Under the pieces are notes generated by a model. That model was not told the DNA's origin. It made no database searches and worked only from the letters and a program-made list of their open reading frames with translations. A stretch of 64,000 bases of DNA, from NCBI GenBank assembly GCA_902702965.1, contig CACRXP010000426.1, forward strand, positions 351,789 through 415,788, written 5' to 3'. This document shows, in pieces, positions 34,501 through 46,500 of this stretch. The DNA is from Spirometra erinaceieuropaei (lineage: Eukaryota; Platyhelminthes; Cestoda; Diphyllobothriidea; Diphyllobothriidae). The translations under genes and the position numbers were made by a program. Positions within the stretch are counted from its first letter, which is position 1, and every line of letters starts with the position of its first letter.

Positions 34501-37500
34501 ACAATGGCCAGATAGAAGTAGCGCAGGGTGTCCACTGAAATGCTGAAATCAAGCGTCATCATCTGGTACCGAGCCAACGATGGCTGTGTCTATGAAGCAT
34601 CCACAAGAGAATACCCTTTGGGCGCAGAGGATCACCGTTCAGCAGCAACTGGCCTGACTACAGTATCAGCTACAGAAGTTTCGCCGCGTAGTAAAACTCT
34701 GGGTTGGAGACTTCACAAGCGGTCGCATAGCCGCAAGTGATTGAGGGGTCTTGGAGAAGGAGACACGATGGCTGGGATTCGTCTCTTCGCTTCTATTGAA
34801 TGAGGGGTCTGTGGATTCGACCGTCGCGAAGGATGTAAACCGTGTCCCACTGCATGGAGACGAAGGACTGTGACTTGCACGCGAATTAGTTTATAGGGAT
34901 GGCCGACTCGCGCAGTAACCTGTCGCACTCTCCTCTTACACATTCCTGGGTCCCGTGGCAAGACAGGATCTAGGCAGCCGGATGCGGGCTCGGACGCGGT
35001 GGCTGACGATGTCAAACAGCCCGCCCAAGTGTGTCGCAGACCTGGTCCGCAGGGGAACACGAAATGCTCAGATCGGATCCCATCTGAGGGGGGGGGTCCA
35101 TAGAAGGAACGTTAGGGGAATCCACTGCATCCTAACTCTCCGATCTGAGAAGGCTGAGTTACCCTATAAGTTGGCAGCCTTCCAGGCCACGACTTTAGAT
35201 CCAACAGCGTCACGCTTCTTATGGTGAAGAATGCGCTGAAAGTGCTATGGGAATGGATTTCAGTGTTGACCTAATTCTCTTCTATCATTCATGCTTAAGT
35301 CTGCTGTCCTAGCCGGTCAATCTTCTAACGCTAGGATTGGGCCAAAGTGCCTGACTCAAGGTTCCACTAACAAAAACGAGACTGGAGCGATCATTTTGGT
35401 TTAGTTTCTGCCATCAGTTGGCCATACTCCAAAAGAAGGTCGGAAAGATCTTGAGCTTCAACGCGGGTCAAGTCGGTATGGTCCAACGCTTCAAGAATCA
35501 GTGCTCTGTTGGCTGAACGTGTCATTCACACAGATCTGACCATCTTGTAGGACTTCGCAGGTAGTCAGAATAAGACAAATCGATGACTCAAATAGGCCGG
35601 ATGTAACCATCACCCCCTCACCCTCCCTCTCTTGCCATCGTCAGCGAGTCTTATGTCCTTTTTACTCGATTAGTAGCGAAAGGAAAACGCCGGGATTAAC
35701 CGCGAGCCGCTGACCAGAGCTTTTAATAGTAGAAACACGTTCTAGCTCATATTTAAACTACATAAAGAATGAGATTTTGTAGACATAAAGTGGTCAAATG
35801 TAGGAGGATGATATAATTCAGCTATGGTTTAGGTAGACTTATTCCTAAACGTGTTCACAGACAACGCGATCGGGAACCGGATGAATAATCTGGTGTAGAA
35901 TTATCTACCCCCACAGTCATGTGTTCCGGGGGACTTTTACCTCTGGAATCCATATACACACTGCGACGGAAGAAATGTGACAGAGATCAAAGCGAAGGTA
36001 AAGTTTGAACGGTTACTCAGCACGTTGTTCAACGCCCCATTCGAATAGAAGCAGAATACACCCCTTGCAAGGTCTTGTTTGGTATGTTTTAGAACACCTT
36101 AATTCGACGCACCCTACAGTGCACTGTAAGATCAATCCCCTTTTCAAGTGTAACGAAAGCAGGTGAGCGTCGATGGCCTGGGCAAATGTAATCAGTTTTT
36201 CGTTACCGTTTCACAGAGTTGACTTTAAATGGGAGCTCCAATAAAACCGACGTCTGCGTAAGAGGAGGGATTCTACATCTTGGTAGGCCGCGAAGTGATC
36301 ATCTAAAAGTTTATAAACTTCCGGAATAGCGGGGCAGATATTGAGTTGCGATGACGTCACCAGAAAAACCCTCGATGCGCAGTTTGCTCCAAACTTTTTG
36401 ATTCCGACATTTAGCTAGTTTGGTAAAAACGAATGCCTTTATACTAGCGACTGATTTTATACGCCGTCTATTAGACGATTTTTCTCCTGTTGGACGTCTA
36501 CTTGTTTTTTTTCTCTGGATACGCTATGATTTTCTCTGGAAGACAATATTGTCTCATAGAGTATAAGCGGACACGAGATGCACTTACGGTTGTCCCCTCA
36601 TTGGGGCTGTAAGGCGCTTGGAGATCCTGATTACTCATTCCGCTGTTGGAGTGGGATCCAGTGAAGTCTACATCGCTAGTTGAAGAATGGCGAAAAGTTC
36701 CATTTCTGCGATGGGAGAAAACGGAACTTGTTTGGAAGAGGTCTCGGTTGACTCGGGGATCCTGCGGAGGGAGGCTGCGGAAGCTGAGAGGTAGTGGCGG
36801 CGGCGGAGGTGGGGGAGGGGGAGGAGGAACATCTTTGGGCGATACAAGTGGCGAGATGACGTCGTCGTCATCGTCATCATCGGGTGGTTCGCTGGGAGTC
36901 CGCGGACCATGCTCAATTGCCACTTTTTCGACACGGCTGCTGGAAGACAGTTCCAGGGGCAAGCCGGTCGAGACGGCTTCGCTCAGAGCAGAGGAGATTA
37001 CAGCAGGGATATCAACCAAATGGGCCTTCTCCGAAACTAAATGTTCAAAATCCGGAGGTAAGTCATCTAGCAAGACTGGTGCGGTGGAGAGGGCAGGGGT
37101 TGACTTGACTTCCGCGACAGGCGGTTGTTGAACATTGGGAGGCTCTTTCGATTCAGTTACGCTGAGGCCGCGGCGTCGCCTGTACTCGGACAACGACATG
37201 CGGACTTTTCCCATCTCCTGCTTTCTCAATTCCTCTACCTGCCGTTTCACAGTGGCCTTCTTGGGAGGCAACTGCTAAAAAATAAACCCACAGGAATTGC
37301 GTGAAATCAGGAGAGAATAGGGTCAAAAAATTTAGTAGGCAATTAAACTGGTTTTTGGAAGTCACTAAGGATTTTGCACAAGAGCATGACATCCCAAGGG
37401 TAGTCGGCTACCTAGCCATGGAGTTTTTTAAATTGTGACACAATCGAGGCTCTCAACAGGCTATCCATCACTTGGGGGGGGGCATTGAACAGAAATTCAA

Positions 37501-40500
37501 GACAGTGGACTCAATGAAAAATTTGGTAAATGCAAATTTTAAGCCAATTTCGCTTAAATTCAAAGCTTTTGGTGCACCAAAAACTGGGACCCAAAGCTCG
37601 CAGAACGCAGCCGATAGATGTGCTATAACGTTTTTGTTAAAAACCGAGAAATAATGTCAACTGGGGTTAAAAGATTGGAACGATCGGCAGAACTTAATGA
37701 AAGACCTAGGAAAAAAACCTTCGAGGGGAGGGTCCTCGGGATCTGTCATACTAAACGGCAGGCACATGGCCCATACCAAAGGCGAAATAAAATCACATGA
37801 CATGAAAATAAGTCTTAATTTCGGACACGTTAGGTCTATAAAATACCCTGAGTTGGTGCATGGTAACTCCGTTACAGAGAACAACTTAAAGTAAAACGAC
37901 ACTGGTGCATGCTAGTAAGTCTGAATTATAATATTACGCACCGAGGTGGGTGTTGGATGCGAATCAGAAGACGAGGCTTCCAAAGGGACAGTCGTCGGGG
38001 TCCATACGGGGGCGCCATTTGTAATTGTTAGCGGAGATAGGACAGAATCAGTAGTGGCTGTCATGTCAACCGCTGGTGCTTCTGCAGGTACGGTACTATC
38101 ACCCTCCTCGTCTTTAGGCGTAAGACCCGATAAAATTGGAACTGGGGATTCCGCAACTGCCGCCTCAGCCTCAGCCAGCTGTGAAATAATCCTTTTCTTG
38201 GGATTTAACGAGGGAGCATTATGTCGAGAAGCCGAATCAGAGTCTCCAGTTGCAGGGAGGAGTTGGGGTGGAAGAGCGGGAACGCTGAAGCCCGCGGATT
38301 GATTGGCCAGGTTATTTTGTATTTCAATGCCGCCTTCCATCAGGGCCTAATAAAAAGAACATGCCAACCAGTAGAAAATGTGCGTAAAGGGGGCGAGAGG
38401 TAATATCATACAAAAGGGCATATTCACTTTCACCTATATGGTGGCTTGCGAACAACCGTGATTTCAAAGAGGACGTCGAAAATAAAAATAGATGTACACA
38501 GGTGCGAATGTAGCCTGATTACAAATAAAAAATCAAACCAGGAGAACTAGCAGGCTCACCTGAGAAAGCCAGCGTTTCTTAGAAGGCTTGGGAGTAGTAG
38601 GTCGGGAGGTAGTGAGGTGTTCCAGAGCTGAATAGCTGTTCACCTGCACGGTGGATGGATGATCATCTAGCAGCTCCCCACCCTGGAGAACTTCATCATC
38701 AAAGTCCTCACCTTTGGACGAGAGGCCGTCGAGCGGGTGGTGCATCATTTGGGAGACGTCGACAGACAGGACAGGTGGATTTGTGTAGGAGACGGAGCGC
38801 GATCGACTGAATTTGGCCATCGGGTCTACTTCGCGACGCCTGTAGACAATCAGGCCGCACTCAGCCTCACCGTCTTTGGGGGAGCATACAGAGGTGGGGT
38901 CTGCCCTGGGTGAGGAGCACAACGCCGATTCGGTGGATACGGGCGACCTCCACGCCTGGTCAACAGCTCCATCAACAGCGTCGAAACTGCTTTCGTCCGA
39001 GGTCGCAGAGGCGCGCGGATTGCTTGCTCGCCTGCGACGCTTACTTTTGCTGGATGCTTGCCGAACAGTTCGTTTAGAGGATCGCTGCTGAATGCCAGCG
39101 GGCCCTCCGGCTTCCGACACATGTGCAGTCATCATAGAGACCGTGAAATCCAGAGATCCAGACACGTCAGGTTTAGTGGCATTCGCGGAGGCGACGTCGG
39201 TATGTGAACTTTTCTGGGTTGTCTTTGCTGGCTTATTCTCCATTTCGGCAATCCTCTGCAGTTGCAGCTGAAGCCAACGATCCTCACGAGACAGGCCGGT
39301 GGATTGTCCTGAACTATCAGGCGCAGTAGCAGCGGAAACCTGTGACTTCTTCCGCCGATTCCTAGACTGTTCGGAGGGTGACTCGGGGCCTTCATCTTTT
39401 GGCGGTTCAGGTTTCAAGCTGCCCTGGGCAGACCGACTCATCTTCTCTGGTTCGCTAGCGGTGGTCACCAATTTCAAACCAGGCGGTGAGGAGAGGCTTG
39501 AAGTATCGCCGGCGCCTACAAAAACGTCTTCGCCCGAAGAAGTCGACCACACTCGTGATTTGGTTGACTTTTCTCGACACAAAGACACTCCGTTACCGTC
39601 ATCAGGAGCAGGAAGCGGAGAAAGCGGGCTCGCCAGATGTGAGGTGTCGATAGGTCCTTGAGAAATCTTAGAGGTGGGTTTCACCTCATCCTGGGAGGTT
39701 GTACTGGGTCTTTTTTTCTGTTTCTTTTCCATCCGTTCAATACGACGGAGCACCTCGGCCATCCAGGTATCTTCGCGTGAGGCCTATAAGAGAGCAGGAA
39801 GGTAGAACAGCTAGAACCAATCATTAATGCATCAATTTATGGCACAAAAAGACGGCCTACGGGCAGGTTAATAAGACTAGATACATTAAAATTATAACTC
39901 GAAATTTCCGTGGAAAGGGCGACTTAAAACTGGACCTCGCTCTCTATCGACGGCAATGATACTGTGGCGAGAAAACGAGAACCCATAAATTGGGAAGATG
40001 TCGACAGCGAGATCCCGTTCTCGCGACAGTCGAATATGGGCAAACAAAATGATTAATCTTCAATTGATTTGACCGCTCGCAGATGAGTTCGATGTAAGTA
40101 CATCGACTAACGTTGAAATAAAAAGTTTCCGCACAAGTCGCCAGCCACCCGCGACGTCTCCCACCTCTGGTTTTCGTGACTACGCCCTGACACCGGGTCC
40201 AGGTTAGAGAGGAGGGAGTGCGGTAGATTCTGTGCAGGTCTACTATCACTACAAAATAAATCACGCACAAGTCATCGTGTCTGCTCTTCCCCGCTGTGTA
40301 GCCCACGATGGACATCGTCGGTCACAACGGTCGGATTGAAACATGAAGGTGGTTCAACTTCGCTGCTTGATTTCTGCATATTTTTTCGGGTTCGATGCTT
40401 TAGAGTCACCATGACTTCCGGCGTATATCCTCGGCCTGGTGTTGGGAATGCCCTGGTGTTTCCAAGGTAAAGCAATTGGCCCGGGCCGGTGGGGCCATTA

Positions 40501-43500
40501 TCGTTGATGGTTGAGGGTTCCATACATACCATGTCGGGGTTGGTTAAGGCATGAGCAAGCTTTTCCCCCATGTTCCTGGTTAGTTCTAATTTGACATAGA
40601 CGGGGACGGAAAGACCTGGGTCTCGTTGTATACGCGCTTTAGTTATGGCTTTCAGTGCGCAAACACAAGCTATTTATCTTGGCATGAATATGATGGATGG
40701 TGGATGGTGTCCAGTGTCTTGACAGTCCGGGCCGATCTCTAGTGGTTGCTCATAATAGGCGTGCAACAGCATTGCAAACAACGATTTAATTATTTTCTAA
40801 TGCCAGTTTTGGTTCACAGTGCTGAAGATCACTGTGGGATCTGGCATTTTACCGTTAATACGGAACTGCGAATTTGCTTTCGTGCGTTTCACGATGTCTA
40901 CATAATTCACATCTGGTCTTTTGGAGAAGCTCCTGCCCAAGTTTGCATTCAGGCAACCGAGAGGCGAGCGACGATGCTGCCAGCAATACCAAGGGAATTC
41001 CAAGATTGTTGAGTGGACGATGGCGGAGTCCTAAAAGTCCAGCGTGATTCTGCCCTTGCCTCCACATCCCTTGGGACAGCGAGATCAGTTTGCCCAAAGA
41101 CCGGTGTATTTGCAGGCTTCCGCTGGGACGGAGTCAATGGAGGCAAACAGACCGAAATGACCATTCTAGCGTCTGTTTGCTCTAGTTTATAATACTTTGT
41201 AATCAGTGATTCTCCTTTGCTGAGACCACCTGAACTCCAGGGCAAAACACACAATTATCCGGTCTCGAAATAAGGCTAAATCAGTGAACGTTACCCTTGC
41301 GTGATTCCTACCGTCAAGTGACGCAAACGGCAGCTGTAAGAACGCATAAAGACGGATCAGGCAATGGACTCACAGATACAGAAGCCTTTCGTTTGGGTTC
41401 AGGAGACCTGATGTCAGTATGACCAGCAGAATTGGCGGGCGAAAACTCATTGGGCAGCTGGTCCGGTACCGTTGGAAGCCCATTGTCTGCCTCGCTGATA
41501 GTCTGGCGTTGACGCTTCGTGCCGGAGGCAATAGGAAGCTCCGGGGACTTTGGTGAGGTTTCAACAACATCAGTTGGCGTCTGGCGTGGAGGCCTTCTCG
41601 TTGTCTTCTTCTAATGAGGACAAAAGTCAAGCGTAGAGTGGACTTACGACCGCGGATGAGCAGTTCACTTAGTTACTACAGAAAGGCGAGCAACACCAGG
41701 AAAAGTCAAGTTATGCAAGATGCGGACTCGAAAGCAAAAGCGTACCTTGGGGCCTTTTACTAAAGACCTAGGAGTTGGAGGAGGTTCCTGATTTTTGGTC
41801 CCTTCCACTGCTGCAGGCCTCTTCTCCTCCACATCCTCATTATCATCACGCTGCATATCGGCCTGCATGTCACCGACTGTGTCGGGCAACTTATCGGAGT
41901 TCTCGGAGAGGCTACAAGTCGCGCGAGATCTGACCAACAATGGTGGCGAAAGAGGCCCAGAAGGGGAGGTTGCAGGCTCTAATGAGACAGGACTAGGTCC
42001 AGAGCGACGTCTACGACCTGAGCGCTCCTCCGAAGTGGTCTGCCAGTTTTGCTGCTGCCTGTTGGGTGACCTGTGCCTGTGTTTAGGTGTCTTCCGAGCA
42101 GATTTAACTGGTGAGCTCAGAACGGGTGGGTCTTTGAGTGGCTCAGTGGCATCAATGCTGGCTCCCTGAGAGTATACAGACGAAGGCCCGGAGACGTCGG
42201 AATCGCTCAGCTCAGCGCTCCCATTGGAGAATAAGGTTGACGAAGGTCGGCGCTTACGGGTGTGGGCTGGAGAGGTAGCGCCAACAGGATGAGAGCGAGA
42301 CTCGGGTGGGAAGCGTGTGTGACTGAAGAGTGGGGAAACCTGGTGAGGCCTAGTAGATGAAATCTCCCGGTTAACAGACCGACCACGACCACCATGGCGA
42401 TTGCCTCTCGCCTTTCCTTGTCGCAGGTTGGACGGTGTCTTGCCCCGGCCGCGCCCGCGGCCACGGCCTCTTGCTCGACGACGGTGACCACTTGAATCGA
42501 CCAATCCGGAGGAGGAGTGCTTGTTGGAGTGGTGCGTGAACATTGAAATGCTTGCCGCTGAACGCTTGGGACCAAGGAGTCGTCTAAAATCGGAAAAAGG
42601 CTAAGTCACGTGGAAACAAACAGAAAGCAAACGAGTGCGATATAGGGTTGGAAGGCCTTTCATAATTAGTCAGTTTTTTCTGAGACGCATGCTCAACTGC
42701 GGCACGAACAGGACCCACTCAGTCTCACAGTATGTCTTCTCTGACATGCAAAAATGGATCTGACAAGCGTCTCAGGGCAAACCGCTGCAGTCCTTTAGTT
42801 GTAGGTATCGAGATCTAGAATAAATATCTGGTTTACCCCCAATGACTGGTGGACGGTACGGTTGTTTAACCTGCCCTGTCGACCATGGGCGTTGTTTTAA
42901 TGCGTATCAGCTTGAACTCAGTCGTAGATGTAGGTATGGGCTGAAGATAGCACTAGGAAGTTCTGCGCGGTTGTCACTTTGGCCTCCCCATTGTTAGTGC
43001 ATTTTGCTTAATTCACGTTCCCGGCTTAGGGAAATACCCTCATATTTTATCCTGCCAGTGTGTGCAAGAAAACCTGGCAACACCAACGGCAAAGTAAACA
43101 CAAAGACCTCGGGGGGAGCCCGACATGTTGTCATGGGCGAACTCGGGCAAACAAACCGTATCGCAGGAGGCCGCCTTTACTACTCGCAATGCGTGTGGGC
43201 GACACCGTGAGCAAAGAATTCTAAGTGAGCGCAGAGGAATCCAAATCAGAGGAGTCACGCCGTTCCTGAGAGCTAGGAAACGATTAAGACGCTACATAGT
43301 ACTAAACAATACAACGGACTACAGTCAAATTGGGGCAGTAAAATGAGGTGCTGTCCTCCGGACTGACTTCCCAAACACTTCCTCAAGCAACATCACAGCC
43401 CCCCTAACAAGTAACGAGCGACAATCAGCATGGGCAGTCATGACGGCTGCATGCCAATACGCCTAAAGTAGGTCGACTGAACCGATAAAAAACCTGGCAC

Positions 43501-46500
43501 AATGCATTTTCTCGCAATATTACAGGACAGAAAAGTCCATTGTTGGCCTAACTTGCAAATTTGCATAGTACACCGCTGGATAGCAAAAAGCATACCTGAT
43601 CGGAATTTTGCCTCGAGTCCTGTCAGGAAGGGCCGGTGTCTCCACTTTTAGGTCTGAACCAAGACGCTTGTGAAGAGAGTTATACGGACCGTAGTTCGAC
43701 TCATCAAAGGGCTTCGGCAAGTGGGCCTCCTCATCGTCTTCCTCCTCCTGCTCCCGCTCATCCTCATCGTCGTCCTCACTGTTGTCGTCATCGACCTCGT
43801 CATCAGAGGCATCACGTGACCAATCATGACGAGGAGAGAATTTATCCGAGTGGAATTGGGATGGAGGGTCGTATAGCTGCTGTGAATGCCCTCCGCTATC
43901 ACCGTCGACTGGACTGTTCGAGCCAGGATGCAGAGACGCCTGGTAACCGGACTTAAACCACTTGGCTACAGAGCAGCCGCGCCTGGAACACGCACACTTG
44001 ACGGGGTACCAGCAGGAGGTGTAGTCAAAATCGAAGGGTATTGTTAACTCGGTACCACTCGGGATGACTCTCGTAGCGACTACGACGAACTTGATACACT
44101 GGGGATTGATGACCGAGGAAAAGGAGTCCGTAGGAGGAAATACGAGGCGAACCTAATCAATGCAATTAGGATTTGATTAGCAAAACTGACGAAGGGCTAC
44201 GGTAACTAATAATCTGTCAAAATAAACGTGCACGGTTCCCATGAGCTGATGCAAATAAGTTCTTAACCTTGTGCTTATGATTATGAGGATTCAACTGCAG
44301 ACCGTATTGTGGCTCAAGTCCTTAGACAACCAGTCACAGGGCGATAGTAGACAGTTTAAAACTGGTCAATTAAGTAAGTGAGAAGGAATATGGGGAAGAC
44401 GCGGGGGAAGTGGACTCCTGAGGATTCCCAATAAATAGGGCGAAGAAAAAGGGCTGCTGCGCCATTGGATGCCATGTCCAACATTGTAAAAAACATGCTA
44501 CAGGGTGCTCGCCTACTGAACGAGGCGACTGACTCTACCCCGGTCGAATGGGATCAGGCTTAATAGTATCTTGGTCCAAGTTAAATGTCTAGGCACCTTA
44601 TTTTCGTCAGATGCCCCGGACCCCAGAATTCTGTAAAAACCAAAATAAGAAATCTGACGCCGTCTTGTAGCGTGGGATTCGATTGTGCAAACACGGGCAC
44701 TGTCAACGAGAACAGGAAGGAAGGCGGGTCTTTTCAGCCACTCTGGGAGCAGTAGCACATTCATTCGGAGGTGAGCGACTTGGAAGCCAATAGAGGAAAA
44801 GCTTGTGGACTTTTGAAGCTAATCCTCGCGGCTATTTCGAATGGCACGTTCGTTTGATGCCGCTTTTGACAGTTCGGCCGTCGCAGACGACGTCCATTGC
44901 TGTTCCACGAGGTGGGCCCAACAGTGATCTGCGCATGGATTCGTTCGGTGGAGCAGACAGGCCACTCTACTCCATTCTCCCACCGGATTGACATTCCTCC
45001 CTGGACCTCTTTCCCCTCTCTTCCATATGTTTGGAAGTCGTCCTCTATCAAGTGTCACACACGCGATGACAACTACTAGAATTAACAGCAAGTGCAGTCG
45101 ACCAGTACTTGAAACCTTGGACTGGTGCGTTGCAGTTTTGGAGACATCCACGTTCCACTCCAGGAACCACAAGAAACCATCCCTCCCCCCGCCAGCAGAC
45201 TACCCAGCGCAGCCGCTATCTAGCAAGCTGTGCTAGTCAACTTTTTTAGACAACCCGAGGACTATGGCCGGAGTTCTATGACCGGACAACCGCGCCAGCG
45301 GCGCCGATACGAGCTATTTTCTAGTCGGAGGCAACAAACTATCTCAAGTTTGCTAAGGTGTCCGGCGTGTCGACCACGGCGGCCTTCTCTTCTAAATGGA
45401 GCTAGGAAGGATGAGGGGAATTAAGAAATTAAATTTGCGCCTTTCTACGCAAAGGCGGACGAAACCCTCCCCTAACCAGGCGTAGCATTCGTATAAAACA
45501 CAGGTACAAAATATAGTCCCACACATGGTCTCTTGTTACATTCCGTGAAGTTGCCGTAGTATTCCCGTCTTGTGTAATCCTTTCTTTCGCTTTCTTTCTT
45601 TGCGGTTTCACCCTGGTACTAACTATAATGTGAAAAATGGAGGTGGAGGGGAGGGGGCACGGACAACGTGGTCTTGATTTTGCCATAGGGTTCAAAATTG
45701 GTTAGGATAACTACAACCGTCAGATGGTGCAATTAGAATGTGTGCAGAAAACAATGAAAAGAAGGCAACGAATATGCGGCGGGTCTACTTGAATGAAGAT
45801 TCAGCGAAGCAATTTAAGGCCTCCCTTACGGACAGCCTATCTATAATGCTTTGGGCGCATTCCGCTACGAAGGAGTAATTTAGACGTCGTTGGGAAAAAA
45901 TGCCAGATGACGCGAAACGGAAAGTCAAAAACATAACCTAGGGGCTGAGATCTTAAGCACTGTCGCTGTCAAGACTCACCTCGCAGTTAGGATTGCAAGA
46001 CCTCCTGATAAATCGGGCCTCGTTGCCATAATTGCGCGCATCTACGCATATAATCGTCTTGTCCAATTTTTTGTAGAACAACATAAACGGGTTGTAGCTA
46101 AAGGGTAAGCGTCAGTGGATTTGAATAGACAAACATACTGTCTCCGGTAATCCTGTTGTTCACTGTACTCGTTCAAGAGCATTGCGTTGCCACGATACTC
46201 CACTATTGGCTGTCGCGGGTAAATGTGTTCAGTAGCAACCAAACCCTGCAGACAAAACAGATGAAATTGGGCAAGATTATAGACTGGGAGTTAAAACTGC
46301 ACGTGCACAAGCAATGGACAGGAGCACACGCGCGATTCTAAACCAGCTGTTACAGCCTTGAATAATTACGCTCACCAACCTATTGTCAGTGGAAGGCCGG
46401 GATTTGCGATGGTCGTCATGTTTACGCAGAGGTTGGCTTGCCGGAGGATGCATGTCCGAGACCGTTTTCGTTACTCTTTTAAATTACCCGGTTGTCCCAA

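Noticed and set aside
43648..43902. Alternative open frames over KMT2E exon 8
   Set aside because: The exon 8 frame is fixed by the SET sequence and by splice phase; the others are shadows of the acidic tract.
44513..44764. Minus-strand frame with VDSARVC, considered as part of the SET domain
   Set aside because: No matching splice sites or phase; exons 7 and 8 connect without it. The plus strand reads [11 protein letters not shown], so it may be a reverse-transcriptase relic, but this is too weak to call.
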